Assembly: GCA_911728435.2 (NCBI GenBank)
Contig: OU452203.1
Location: forward strand, 22,384,134 to 22,448,133
Source: Apoderus coryli
Taxonomy: Eukaryota > Arthropoda > Insecta > Coleoptera > Attelabidae
Length of the DNA stretch: 64,000 bases
Direction of reading: 5' to 3'
The notes below the pieces were generated by a model that was not told the origin of the DNA, searched no databases, and worked only from the letters and a program-made list of their open reading frames with translations. Shown here piece by piece: positions 47,524-60,350 of this stretch. Each line of letters starts with the position of its first letter. Positions within the stretch are counted from its first letter, which is position 1. Position numbers and translations under genes: made by a program.

Positions 47524-49395
47524 ACCAAATCAAATCAAAACATGCTTTATTGTTGTAAATATTATTAGTATTTGTAAACAAAGCTCAAAAAAAATGTTAT
47601 CCTATGCTAACAATAATCAAAATCACAGTAATTACAATGGTCAGAACAAACAAACGCATAACAAAGCCAATACACAATTAAAATCATTTTTAAAATCATT
47701 TTCACTCCCACGTAGACACAAAATATTCATTTAGATTGTAAAATACATTCTTAACAAGTTTGGCCTCATTTTAATATTATTAGGGAGATTGTTAAAAAAT
47801 TTTATGCTTAAATAAATTAGGGAATTCCTGGTTTATTCCGTTTGAGGAATCGGCATTGGAATGTCAAACATCTTCCTGGTATTATAGGGTTTGTTGAAAT
47901 ATCCAAGTTGAGTATCAAATTTTTTATAGATCAAGCAAGCCGTTTCCATTATAAGAAGACCACACAATGGTAATATCCTTAAAGTCTTAAACAGAGGCCT
48001 ACAAGTGTCTGTTAGTTTTGCGACAAACAAATCTTACTGCTTTCTTCTGCAAAACAAACACAGAGCTGAACAGATACTGACTGCAGCATCCCCAGAAAGC
48101 AATCTCATAACGCAGATGACTCTTCACAAGAGAAAAATATGCTAGCCTTGCAGTTTCCACTCCAAGTTCATTGGCTATAACTCTAACGGCGTAATACCCT
48201 CTGGCTAGTTTCTGTCTTAAGGCCAATATATGGTCATGAAATTTTAACTTCTGCTCTGGACACAAATACTTAAAGCATACTAATTTAGTTTCGCTTACAT
48301 TTAGGGACATAAGGTTTGACTCACACCACCTCTTAATCACCACCAGGTTCTCTGTTATTGCTGTTGTTGTCAATGAAGCAGGGTCTTTATGAGACCATAG
48401 AATAGTCGTATCGTCAGCAAATACTGTGAATTGACCTCTTATTGCCAGAGATGAAATGTCGTTTATGTAGATTAAAAATAAAATGGTACCAAGGACAGAG
48501 CCCTGTGGAACTCCATGGGGTATGAGGCATTCGTCAGAATAAATACCCATCGACCCAACAATCTGCTTTCTATTCGTTAGGACTGATCTGAACCAATGTA
48601 AAGAGACACCTCGGAAGCCATACCTAAAAAGCTTGCCAAGGAGAATATCATGATTCACGCAGTCGAATGCTTTGCTAAAGTCACAAAACACGGCCGCGCA
48701 CGCACCACCATTCAAGCTCAAATAGAGTCTCTCCAGAAAAGAAACCATCGCATCACTCGTGCTCACACCCTCGCGAAAGCCAAACTGGGACTCACTTAAA
48801 ATGCCATGCACAGTTAGAAAGTTGATCATTCTTTTTCTAACTAACATTTCAAAAATTTTAGACAGGCATGGTAAGAGTGCTATAGGACGGTAGTTTGTTG
48901 GATCGCTTAGGTCGCCCGCCTTCAATAGGGAAACTTTTAGACTTGATGGAAATGTTCCAGTCTCGAAGGTGACATTTATGGCATACGCCAGGAATGACAG
49001 ACTCTCATCGGGCAAACATTGAAAAATTCTAATTGATAATCCATCAATACCGCATGTGTGCTTGTTCTTGGCGTCTTGTAAAATTTTTCTGATTTCATGA
49101 GGATTCGTCGGAGCAAAGTAGAATGAGTCCTTAACCGATACATGCTGGATGAAAGACAATGGATCTGTATGAGGTCGAATATTATTTGTTAGCTTCTCTG
49201 CTATTGAACAGTAAAATTTGTTAAATTCATTAACATTACACGCGTAATCCATGGCTTTTTAGCCTTTGCTCTGATTATCTGCAAAGGGAAGCTTTGATTA
49301 AAGTTCCCTATTACAAGATCAGAGAACAAGTCAAGAGGAGCCAGAGAAACATGTAGCATGCCCCAGTCAGTCTCTTTGCTGAGGTTTCTAAAATA
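47524..49395 (-). pseudogene. Non-LTR retrotransposon reverse transcriptase (Jockey-like), 5'-truncated
   Basis: Reverse transcriptase gene of a non-LTR element, the largest open frame in the window (417 codons, 49252 down to 47999). It carries YRPIALLPCLSKIFEML, SQFGFREGVSTSDAM, CDFSKAFDCVNHDIL (first catalytic Asp), HGVPQGSVLGTILFLIYIND, VFADDTTIL (catalytic Asp pair) and a thumb region. A frameshift near 48010 separates a C-terminal part ending at 47833. Upstream, 49390..49255 encodes DWGMLHVSLAPLDLFSDLVI and KKPWITR, after which an internal deletion joins directly to NEFNKFYCSIAEKL out of frame. The 3' end shows aataaagcatgtttt and a tgatt-type tail at 47524. The endonuclease domain is missing, so the copy is dead. 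Confidence 0.92.
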
Positions 49396-50870
49396 ATTGA
49401 AATTCGATTTACTATATTATACTCGTATATATATTATTAAAAAAAGGGATGTACCTAGGTATATAGGCTGCTTCTCAACTTTACTTGAACTCAGCTTTAT
49501 TTCATAATGCGTAGGTATTACTTCAATTTTCCGCATACATTGATTCAATCATCAATCAATTTTCAATGTATCAAAAACTGAACGCCTGAATTTGAACAGG
49601 TGACGATTTAGTATTTAATTTATATGTACCTGAAGAAGGCAATTGTACATTGTCGAAACGTAGTATACTGACGTGATAAACAAGAATTGTTTCACTCGCA
49701 AATTTATCCGATGATAAATTCGTAAAGAACAGCCGATTTACATGCAAACAACCATCTATAGTTCATTGATAAAGATTTAAAATAGTAATGGACCTAAATT
49801 GGATCCCTGCGGAACGCCTGTTGAAGCCCAGTACTTCTGCAACTCACGCAGCCATTGTAGTATCATAGGATGACAAATAGATAACGTTACTAGAATTTTT
49901 TCCATATGATTTGACGTGAGTTATAGCAGCTATAGCTCCAGGACCAACAAAAGGACTCGAACAAGGTCTCAACTCAATCTTTTTTGAGCGATTGTTATAT
50001 TTCTTTGTTTCTTGATATTAAACCACGAACTAAACTCGTGGGAGATTCCTCGAAATCTCAACGTTGTCAAGTGTAAAACACATAATAATTATGCGACAAA
50101 CTTTGAAACTTTAAAGTTGCAAATTTGAGTTGTAAATTATGTTCCGAGGCAAAATATATATTATGATTAGGTAATAAAATTCATACTGTAGAGAGAGAAC
50201 AAACTTAGGAAACTCAGTGTATAAGTATATAAGGGTGAGTTTAATAAATTTATGACCGTTTTAAATTTCAAAGTCTCCTCAATAACTATCTACATGCCGG
50301 TTTTTATGAGTTTTTGTAATGAACTTCAAAATTAGAAAGAAATTAGCAAACATTCTATGTACTTTGGGGCACCTCATTGTGGTAGATTCCTAGGCATTAA
50401 AATTGTTTTTAAAGTTATAATTTTTAAAATCAAGTGCGAAAAATAAATAAATAAATAAAGCAACATATATACTTTATGTATATATATAGTCAGTAAGTTT
50501 TGCATGTGCGCTCGTTCGAACTCATAAATCTTTTAAGCTTAAATTATTCACGTTGTGTCCGTCTGCCTTTTTACTTTTAAAACCAAACACAAAGATTTAA
50601 ACAACGCAAGATATAAAGAGAGAAACATAGTGAATGAAAAAAAAAATAACAAAAATAACAACACTGTCGTTTTTTTTGTTTTAATTTCGATATGTGCTAC
50701 GTTGCCATTTTTACACTTAATGAAGTCATTTCAGACACTTGTAAATCTGAATCGTAAGTGAGAAAAGTATTACTGAGGAATGACATTAAGTCTAAAACCA
50801 GGACTCTTGGTTCCTATCGTGCCGAAACCAAGATTACTCAAAGACGCGTAATATGAAGTATTATTGAGTT
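49396..50870. other. Intron sequence with motif fragments, no gene
   Basis: 49630..49659 holds CTGAAGA, a 6-bp hairpin (ggcaat/attgtc with one G-T pair) and GAAAC. The isolated reverse transcriptase fragment at 49775..49850 is listed separately. The remainder is AT-rich and unrecognised. Confidence 0.45.
49775..49850 (-). pseudogene. Short reverse transcriptase fragment
   Basis: The minus strand reads YWASTGVPQGSNLGPLLF, a stop, then IFINEL, which equals the consecutive GVPQGSxLGPLLFxIFINDL segment of Jockey-type reverse transcriptases. Only about 25 codons are recognisable. Confidence 0.7.
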
Positions 50871-51640
50871 GGTCAAACTGACAAATGGTTTAAAAATGTC
50901 GCGAAGATTTGGTATTGCATCTAACGATGCAATTAATGATATTATATCTAATAATATACTAAAAAATACAATCAAATCAAAAAAATATGTATAGAAAATA
51001 TTTCTCGAGTTTTGTGCGACCAGAGAATACGAACTGAATGCTGAAACGAGTTTGCATAATTTGGCTAATATATTGAAAGATTATGTGGTAATTATGAGAA
51101 AAGCTGACCGAACTGAATATAAAGAAGCAACTGTAAAAACAATTTGGAATACTACGAGTAAGCTACTCCAGGAAAAATACTTCAATGACTTCAAAATTGT
51201 ATTCGACCCGTTTACCAGTGTGATATTCAAAAATGCGCAAGATGCAAGAAATGCAAAACGTAAAAGGTTACAGCAGGATCCAAACAAACGAAAATGCAGT
51301 GTATCAAATTTGAATTGAAGTGATTTGGCTAGAATCATTGGATTATGGGATGAATGTACACCAGAAGGTTTGCAAAAAATGTTTTACCATATTGTAGCTG
51401 TTGAGTTAGCTTGGCGAGGTGGTGAACCAGCTGATTGCCTTATAGATTGTTTCACGATTGAGAAAAATAGTGATAGAACGCCAACCAACAGAATTGAATA
51501 CAATCCAATATTCAGTAAAACATGCCAAGGAGGATCGAAAAGTGGAAATTAACAATCCGTCAACTTCAGCAAACTCTTCTTCCAATTTAAAATTTACCAA
51601 TTGTACTTTTCACAACTGTAGTTTTAAATAAAAATGAATA
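50871..51640 (+). pseudogene. Crypton-like tyrosine recombinase, copy B (recombinase core deleted)
   Basis: Second copy of the 41.2-kb element, about 95% identical by eye over the shared part (from gtcaaactgacaa and ATG 50896). It keeps SLHNLANILKDYVVIM, FKNAQDARNAKRKRLQQDPN, IIGLWDECTPEGL and AVELAWRGGEPAD (first catalytic Arg codon 51415..51417) up to FSKTCQGGSKS. It then jumps directly to a C-terminal tail, NPSTSANSSSNLKFTNCTFH and NCSFK with a stop, in another frame. The His-x-x-Arg and Tyr boxes are deleted, so it cannot recombine DNA. The tail shows where the intact protein ends, which copy A lacks. Confidence 0.78.
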
Positions 51641-54600
51641 ATATTTGTTTGATTAAAAATTAAAATTATTAAATGTCAGATTAACAATCAAATTTTTGAT
51701 ATCTACACTCGCTTATTGCTTAGTGATGCGGCATATTACTCGTGAACGCCTAACAACTGTAGAACAGCTTGTGTAAGATTCTTTGGAATAACACAGCCTA
51801 GTTTTGTAATAAAACAAAACGACTACATCAGGCAATATGGCAACGCTGCACTAAACGTGTATATATTGGATATACCAAAAAGGAGAACTAGCAGCTTTTC
51901 TTTTAAACGTCTTTATTTTCTTCCAAGACTGGCTCGGTTATTCTGCATAGTATACATTATTTTATATATAGAAATACATTCTACATTTGGAATGTCATTT
52001 TTTTTTAATATCACTTGTATAGAGAGATATGTTTCTTATAACATAATAGGTCAAAATTAAATTAATTTGGTATAGGAATATAATAATAATAATAGTGTCA
52101 AAACTGCTTGTTTTTAAATACCATAACTTTATTGTACAGATCCGTAATAGCCTTAAATTAAAATCCATTTTGTGTATAAGACATAGTATGCCTTAACGAT
52201 ATTTTCATGGGTTAGGTATTGGAGATTTCGGCATATTTACGATCTAGAGGAAGTTATTCCTTGTGGTCTGATTGCCGTTTAATAATCGTTTGATTTTAGC
52301 TTTAGTTTGAAGCCGTGTGAGCATTTCTAATGTCTTTGGTACTAAAAATCTATGTACCTAATAAGTAGGTACATCAACTTTGGATCAAATTGGTAAAGCT
52401 CCATCTAAGACAAAGATTTTGAGCGAAAAAATATCTTAAAACAAAATCTGGCAAGAGTACGCATTCCAAAGGAGGAAAATAATAATATTTGCCTTTGTAT
52501 AGGTTAAATTTTTTTAAGGTAAATGGCATTATGAAATATTTTTCTATACTTAAATAAAGATACATAATATGGCGATTAAAAAACTTAAATCAAACGCAAG
52601 ACACGAATTGCAGCTGTCTCATTGTGTCCTACACTTTATGGCATACCCTGTATACTCGGTGTCTCTATTGACAAATTTTATAAGTAGTATTTTAACAACG
52701 AAAACTTGTTATAAATAATGATTTTTTGTTCGAGAAATGCAAAATAAGATCCATCATAGTGTTATGGTCGAGTTACCCTGTATATTGCACGGTCCACATC
52801 ATCAACAACCCCGTATAACTAATGCTTATAATATTGACGTTACTTTTTACATACCTACACAGTTAAAAATCCATGCAAAATATTTTTTTTAACTTTCTAA
52901 ACTTTCTCTCTAAAAAACTAACAATAGCCAACAATATCCAGTTATAAAAAAAAAAAAGAAAACTAAAGAATAAAACGTTAAAAAACACCGGCAGTGTTGA
53001 CTTTCTCTTTTTTATTAGCCCTATTAAGTATAGATATAGATATATACGAAAAGAAAGTATTAGATCTTTGAAAAAAATAATAATAAAAAAAAAAACCCTC
53101 AGGTATTTTCACAGAAAACGCTGTTGTAAATTTAGTTTGCCTCGAAACGTGCTTAGATGCGGGTTAAAAAAATTAATAAAACCAACAATAAAAAATCTAA
53201 TTTTTGATGCGCAGAAGTTTGATAAAATAATATCTTTAAATACCCTGATGTGCGTGCGATTGCCGAATCTTACACTTGTAACTCTGTTTATAATAACGCT
53301 AAAATCACTTATTATTATTTTATATAGTACTTAACAAAAATTATTTAATTAGAAACTTCACTAAAAGTAAACACAACAAATAAGACATAGTAATAATTAT
53401 ACTAAAATTAATTATTGTTATAATAAAGAAGTTAAAATCTATATCTATTGTGTCGTAAATTCAATATGGCGGACTAGTGGTGCGTATTTCGATGCTCGTT
53501 TGTTTTTATTCCCCGTTTGCGCGCGCATTTTTATGTCTTTTAAACGAAAACACAGCAGGCCATGATGATAACGTAGAAGAGTAAAACCTACTACGATGTT
53601 GTTTAATAAAAAAAGGTAAATAAATCATAATTACTTAATTGTAATTAAAATAATATTCGCTTCTGTATTTTATATAGGTATTATAATACATTGTAATTGG
53701 TTCTATGAAATTTGATTTTATTTAAGTACCAAATTGATATCGATTGATTTTAATTTATGTTTTTATTAAATGATTATGTTTGGAAATTTTTTTTTCGTGT
53801 ATCTGGTATATGTTTATAAAGACGGGATCTTATAACATAAAAAAATAAATTAAAATATACAGAATGTCCCTCAAAAGAGAAGCATAGTTATAGTATATTA
53901 TCCAGAAAACTTTGTCATGCTGTTAAGAGTAGTAAAATTATAAAAAAAATGTTTGTTAATGATTTAGATTTAGAGAAAAATAAGCTAAATTGAAAACAAT
54001 GTTTAAAGAAAGAATGGATTAGAATATTTCAGAGCGAGAAGTCAGAAACTAGATTTTTTTAATTTTGTGTAAAAAAAAAAAACTGTAGCATTCTAATACT
54101 TATTCTACTTATCCCGTCTGCTGAAATTTTAAACTTTGAAAACAGTTTTATACAGATTATTTCTTCTAAAAGACCTCGTATAGTACATTTTTCATTTATT
54201 TGCTTATGAAATATAGTCCCAAAAGTTGTTTTATTTGGTACACCCGATTAGTATTATTTATTAGGTGTTTTAAGTAAAGTGTTTAGCTGCTATAAAAATG
54301 TGTTTGTTTTTTCTTTGAGCTTTGCTGCAGTAGGTAAATAAAAGCTTCCTTTATAGCATAAAAATGGGGTGTTTAAAAATTAACGTGATGCGACGTTTTA
54401 TTACTACGTTAGGTAAGTACTTAAGGGATGCAAATTTTATGACATTTTACACGCTGTCTTATTGGCACTTTAAAACCGTTTGTTTTGGTCTAATTTTTAT
54501 GGATTTATCTTGCGGCTAGTTTGCGAGAAATCGCGCAGGAATGTTGGTGTTTAATTTTGTAAATATGAAATTAGAATTCGTAATCAAGATTAAAATACAA

Positions 54601-55130
54601 ATAATTTCTCAAAAAAAATTAAATGCTTCGTGAAAATTCCTTCTATAATTTTAAAAATTTGTTAAAAAAATAAAATCTATAGTTTCGTCTATTTTGCTTG
54701 CTCCTAACATGAGTATTTGATCAATTTGACAAAATTTATGTCATTATTCAAAAAAAAAAAGTACATTTTAACTAATTATGTAAAAAATTACCTTTATATA
54801 TTGTGATTTTATGCTGAAAACACGAAGTTCATATAGAGCAATAAATTATCATTTGTAAACTAATATATATTTGCTCTATACATATAGATCAATTACATTA
54901 TTGACATATTACATTTAGAGCTAGCGCATAATCTATTTTAATTGCGATTAATGACCGTTTCACATACACACTAATGTTGTATATATTCGCAATATGATGC
55001 ACATTAAGTCCTCTTCATAACTACAGGCCTAACTCCTAAAATAACCATAATTTTGATAAACGATTCATGTATATAACAACCATCTTAAATTAATAATAAA
55101 ATAAAATCTTATTAGTATACAATTTTATTT
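51641..55130. other. Intron sequence, no gene; one GC-richer block
   Basis: Lone taccctgtat words at about 52645 and 52777 suggest worn transposon ends. 53450..53565 has tcaatatggcggactagtgg, gcgcgcgcat and aggccatgat, two GCCAT-type cores in an island of higher GC, a candidate Polycomb-related site. No coding sequence is recognised over the whole stretch. Confidence 0.4.
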
Positions 55131-56095
55131 AAGGGAGGTAAATCTACCGAGCTCAATCTCCTCGAATTCACAAACTACTTGTCCCGGGCTTTGGAGCACG
55201 GGTATCAAGTTCATGCCATTTACACCGACTTCTCTAAGGCTTTCGACAGTGTCAACCATCGGCTTCTCATTGAGGAGCTTGGGATTGTTGGAGTCTCTGC
55301 GCCTGTGTTGGACTGGTTGGGGAGCTACTTATGTGGTAGAACTCAGGTTGTCCAGATCAATGAGTTTCATTCCAGGCCCATATTAGTTTCATCTGGTTTT
55401 CCTCAGGGGTCTCATTTGGGCCCCTTATTATTTAACTTATTTGTCAATGACATAGAGCAATGTTTCGTTCATAGTGAGATCAAGTTATTTGCTGATGATC
55501 TAAAGTGTTATAGGCGTATTGCAGGCCCATCCGATTGCTACCTTTTGCAGGAGGATGTTATTCGGCTTGTGCATTGGTGCGAGGCGAATGGATTGTATTT
55601 GAATATCCACTTTTTCACGAATACTTTATTGACCGGGACGCTTTGGATTATAAGGCTTTGGTCAAGGATTTGGGTGTCTACTTGGATTCTTCACTGAGCT
55701 ACACCGACCACATCAGGCGCGCGACATCGCGGTCCATTAAGATGTTGGGCTTCATCAGACGTTGTTCGGGGGATTTCAGTCAGATTGGTACATTCAAAGC
55801 CCTGTGCACATCCCTTGTGAGGCCGCATTTGGAGTACGCCTCTGCGGTGTGGTCTCCATCTTATGTTTGTCACACTGTCTGTATCGAGAGGGTTCAGCAC
55901 CGTTTTCTGAGGTACGTTCATTTTAGACTCGGCCGTAAACGACCCGTTAATTTTAACTTAAACTACGGCGTATTGCTGAGTGAGCTGGAGTTGGCTACAT
56001 TGGGCGCCCGCAGGGTTGTCAGGGATCTGACTATACTATATAAAATTTTAAACAATACTCTTTTATCTTCTAGTCTTTTATCCCAGAATGGTGGT
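55131..56095 (+). pseudogene. Jockey-like reverse transcriptase, plus-strand copy
   Basis: 5'-truncated non-LTR reverse transcriptase beginning at GGKSTELNLLEFTNYLSRAL. It shows HAIYTDFSKAFDSVNHRLL (first catalytic Asp), SSGFPQGSHLGPLLFNLFVN (usual GVPQG is GFPQG) and KLFADDLKCY (catalytic Asp pair at 55494..55499). A deletion after ANGLYLNI shifts the frame; the rest (DYKALVKDLGVYLDSSLSYT through SLVRPHLEYASAVWSPSY) continues in the second frame. The copy stops at about 56095, where a mariner relic begins. It is an inverted near-duplicate of 58165..59545, and each copy carries a different deletion. Confidence 0.92.
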
Positions 56096-56665
56096 ATTGA
56101 ATTAAATCGTGAATATTGTCGTGCGATTATTTTTTACAACACTTAATGAATAAACTTAATTCAATTTTTGGCGATGAAGCTCCTTCAAGGACCAGTGTTT
56201 ATCGATGGTATGGTGAATTCAATCGTGGTCGTAGTTCACTCCAAAACGAATTTCGTGAAGGTCGTCCAAAATCAGTTGGTGTTCCGAAAACCATTGATGT
56301 TGTGCGCGAACTGATATTGCAAGATCGTCCTGTGACCTATCAAGAGATTGAGACAACCTTAGGCATTAGTGGGAACAGCATACATTCAATATTGGATAAA
56401 CATTTGACTGTCAAAAAAATTTGTTCGCGTTGGATGTCACACAATTTGTCAATCGCTCAAAAAAAGGCTCGTGTCGATTGGTCGAAAGAAATGCTCAAAA
56501 AATATGATCGTGGTGCTTCGAAACAAGTCTATGACATCGTGATAGGTGATGAATCGTGGATTACCTTATAGTCCTGACTTGGCACCGAATGACTTCTTTT
56601 TATTCCCATAGTATAGATCTTCATGGGGAATATTTTGAAAAACAATAAAGTGATTTTCGATGATT
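56096..56665 (+). pseudogene. Mariner transposase relic with two internal deletions
   Basis: Same subfamily as the 37.3-38.1 kb relic. The plus strand reads LMNKLNSIFGDEAPSRTSVY and RWYGEFNRGRSSLQNEFREG (first helix-turn-helix), GRPKSV (hinge), DVVRELILQDRPVTYQEIET (second helix-turn-helix), LTVKKICSRWMSHNLSIAQ and GDESW (first Asp). A deletion then joins to PYSPDLAPNDFFLFP (third Asp) in another frame, and a second deletion joins to IDLHGEYFEKQ. The second catalytic Asp is lost. It provides the N-terminal half missing from the 37-kb copy. Confidence 0.9.
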
Positions 56666-58164
56666 AATATTTGTAAAGGCAACCATGGTATATAGCGAAT
56701 TTTTAAACAAACTTCAAATGAACGTATCACGTGAATGTCCCTGTATACCGCGACGTTTCGGTCATGTCAAAATCTTTATTAAATACAACACAACTAAAAC
56801 GACACAAATCTTTTTTCTAAGTTGCTGTCAGCGACAAAACGCAGACAGAATATCTTGACAAGGTTCAATGGAATATGAAAAATGTATCTGTCTTTAAACT
56901 AGTCCATGATTGGCTTGAAAGCCAGTCTGATAGTTTTTTTTTTACATCGAAATCTCAAACCTCCACAAGCATGTCGTCGGCTTTCGTCATCATCAGAAAT
57001 GATATGATGGTATATTCTTTTTCTTGTTTTTATATTTTATATGTACGATTCAATATAGACTTCTTTTTCTACAGCATATATGAAACATTCCACTCTTTAG
57101 GGTATATATCATACCTATGCTATATGTGACGAGAATAACTCCGAGTTTCAGTTTATATTAATTAAAATAACTTTGTCCGACAAAACGACATTTTATTTTA
57201 GCAAAAATTTTTGGAAGACTGAGCACACTTTAGTATTACGAATATTAACCAACACAAAATATATATTAATAAATTAATTTATATATATTATATATATATT
57301 AGTTTAAAAATCATTCGATTGTAGTTTTTGATCGTTTTAACACACCCTATACGTTAAAACAAAGGACAATAGCGTTAGCGATCTGATTACTGGAAATTTA
57401 CAGTGTTGCCGCCACAGTTTATGATCTAAAGTGTAGGCAAGGCTTTATGTTTCCAAAACAATATTAACTCGAACATGGGGGTTGGTTTTCGGGCGCACAC
57501 ATACATTATTGTGGTTTTATATACAGTTTGGTTCTAGAATGGTGTGAAATTTATATTACCTAGTGTTATATATGTGCAGAACACTGTGTGTAATAGTAAA
57601 TTATCTATATACATAAAGAGGACATGTTCATTATAATGTCGACTATATTATTATTAGGTTTTCAGCGATTTTAAAGTTAAATATTGTTTCTAACATTAAC
57701 AAATAAATAAGAATCGTTCCTGTACGTACATTCATATAATACATTCGAATTGAGTTATTCATTTGGTTCTTGTCATATATACATAAAGAAGTAACTAATG
57801 TATCTAACCAGATCGTGGACGACTTTTGCTTTAGGAGATATATAATATTTTTTTATCATATTGTTTTTTAATCGTCTGCAGACCTCCCAAGTCGTCGTTT
57901 TATAGTTTCAACTGTTAAATTTTGCAATAATTAAAATGCAATTTTGAAAAATTCAATGCTTAGATTATGTCGTTCATTATAAACACCAATTTTCTATAAT
58001 AATGCTGGAAAATTACTTGGATTTTTGTTGCATATACGCGAGAAGATCGTGAGAGAGTCAATATTCTGTTTAACGAAATTGCGAATAGGTACTTAATTGC
58101 ATGGCATTTAAGTTAATTTTTGAAGTATAATAAACACTAAACGTTCGCGTACTTATTTCATTGC
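56666..58164. other. Intron sequence, no gene
   Basis: 56981..56996 carries a minus-strand CTGATGA...CGAAAG word. 57340..57500 is a mixed-composition block (gttgccgccacagtttatga, gttttcgggcgcacacat) that could be regulatory. The 84-codon frame at 56875..57129 has no known motif. Confidence 0.4.
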
Positions 58165-59545
58165 CCTTATAATTTATTTATTTATTTATTAATCTACGGA
58201 CAAAGTCCATTATTACAACATGTACAAAACAATAGCATACAACATAATACAGAAATTATAAAACTTACATAACTCTAGACTATCCATTACAATTGAACTT
58301 AATAAAAAAAAACAAAAAACCAGCAATTACGCGACATACAACAGCGCGCAGGACTCCAACGCTCGCTGATGTTAAGGAATTAATGAATGATAATTTATTT
58401 TAAATTTTAAAAACAAGGAATTAGGGAAACCATTCATCTCTAGACTCCCTCCTCAAGCGACCGGCGAACTCACCAAATGGTGCAAAGAAATCGATGTTAT
58501 GATTAGAACAACGATTCGCCAGTCGCGCCACTCTGGTGACAAAGGTATTCATAGCGTAGTTCGCGCGGTGGAACGAGACGTGAAAGAGATCAGAACTTCT
58601 GCTTTGTCTAGGGGGAACATGAAAACCAATCTGGGATAAAAGAATAAAAGATAAAAGAGTATTGTTTAAAATTTTATATAATATAGGCAGATACCTGACA
58701 ACCCTGCGGGCGCCCAATGTAGCCAACTCCAGCTCACTCAGCAATACGCCGTAGTTTAAGTTAAAATTAACGGGTCGTTCACGGCCGAGTCTAAAATGAA
58801 CGTACCTCAGAAAACGGTGCTGAACCCTCTCGATACAGACAGTGTGACAAACATAAGATGGAGACCACACCGCAGAGGCGTACTCCAAATGCGGCCTCAC
58901 AAGGGATGTGTACACATGAATGTACCAATCTGACTGAAATCCCCCGAACAACGTCTGATGAAGCCCAACATCTTAATGGACCGCGATGTCGCGCGCCTGA
59001 TGTGGTCGGTGTAGCTCAGTGAAGAATCCAAGTAGACACCCAGATCCTTGACCAAAGCCTTATAATCCAAAGCGTCCCGGTCAATAAAGTATTCGTGAAA
59101 AAGTGGATCCCTAGTACGGTTAAAATTAACGCAAAAGCACTTCGATATATTCAAATCCAACCCATTCGCACAAGCCGAATAACATCCTCCTGCAAAAGGT
59201 AGCAATCGGATGGACCTGCAATACGCCTATAACACTTTAGATCATCAGCAAATAACTTGATCTCACTATGAACGAAACATTGCTCTATGTCATTGACAAA
59301 TAAGTTAAATAATAAGGGGCCCAAATGAGACCCCTGAGGAACACCAGATGAAACTAATATGGGCCTGGAATGAAACTCATTGATCCGGACAACCTGAGTT
59401 CTACCACATAAGTAGCTCCCCAACCAGTCCAACATAGGCGCAGAGACTCCAACAATTCCAAGCTTCTCAATGAGAAGCCGATGGTTGACACTGTCGAAAG
59501 CCTTAGAGAAGTCGGTGTAAATGGCATGAACTTGTACTATAGTAA
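58165..59545 (-). pseudogene. Jockey-like reverse transcriptase, minus-strand copy with 3' end
   Basis: Same element as 55131..56095 but on the opposite strand and extending to the true 3' end. It reads VHAIYTDFSKAFDSVNHRLL, SSGVPQGSHLGPLLFNLFVN and KLFADDLKCY (Asp pair at 59241..59246). A short deletion then fuses RLV to RMGWI and shifts the frame. After that come SKCFCVNFNRTRDPLFHEYF, DYKALVKDLGVYL and, following another frameshift, SLVRPHLEYASAVWSPSYVC through FAPFGEFAGRLRRESRDEWF and a stop at 58421. The 3' untranslated part ends with gactttgtccgtagattaat and AAATAAATAAATA near 58170. It starts abruptly at about 59545. Confidence 0.92.
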
Positions 59546-60350
59546 TATTGAACTCTATTTTCGTCACATAAACTTACAAGAAGACTGAACTATTTAAAAT
59601 TAAATAAATAAATCACAGATTCAAAAAATCTGACACATCATGTGCTGCTTATGTTCTGTATTAAAATCACACACCCTTAAAATTTCTAAAATCATACATA
59701 TGTAGGTACATCTGTCTATATTAGCCATAAATTTTTGTATATAACAACGAATATTGGCTCTATTATCTTGGATTTCACGCCTCTTGAATTTCCTATTTTA
59801 TAATAATAGAAAATGGCCATAAGTCACATAATACTTATAATTTATTATTTATATTTTCCGTTAAATTTTTCTTTTCATACATAGAATAACAGTATAAAAA
59901 CAAGGAATTGAATTTTAAGAAGAAAATTACTAGGCCCTCTACGAGAACGTAATTACCTAATTCAATTCAAGCCCGAGGCAGACCTAATAAGTTTACTTAA
60001 TATTTATCACCAATTTAATTGCATTTATTTACTCGCTCTAATATACAGCAGCCATAATTCTCCACTGCCTAGCTCTATATATATACAGTATAGAGCCTGA
60101 CTAACAAAACATATATATAGAGGGTCCTATATTTATTTGTATAGAAGAGGGATCGAAATTTATATCTCTGGATATCTAATAGAGTTTTTTCCTAGCCGAG
60201 ACCATGCCAAACTGAAATAGAAAATATGAAACAATAACAATGCAATCGAACTTATAAAATCCATAAAAAGGTTAAAATGTATTATTGTCCTGAGGTCAGT
60301 AAGTAGGTATTTCATAATTTCGATATACATATACCAAACAAATGTGCTTG
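59546..60350. other. Intron sequence, no gene
   Basis: AT-rich, no gene, transposon end or regulatory motif that I can support. Confidence 0.45.
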
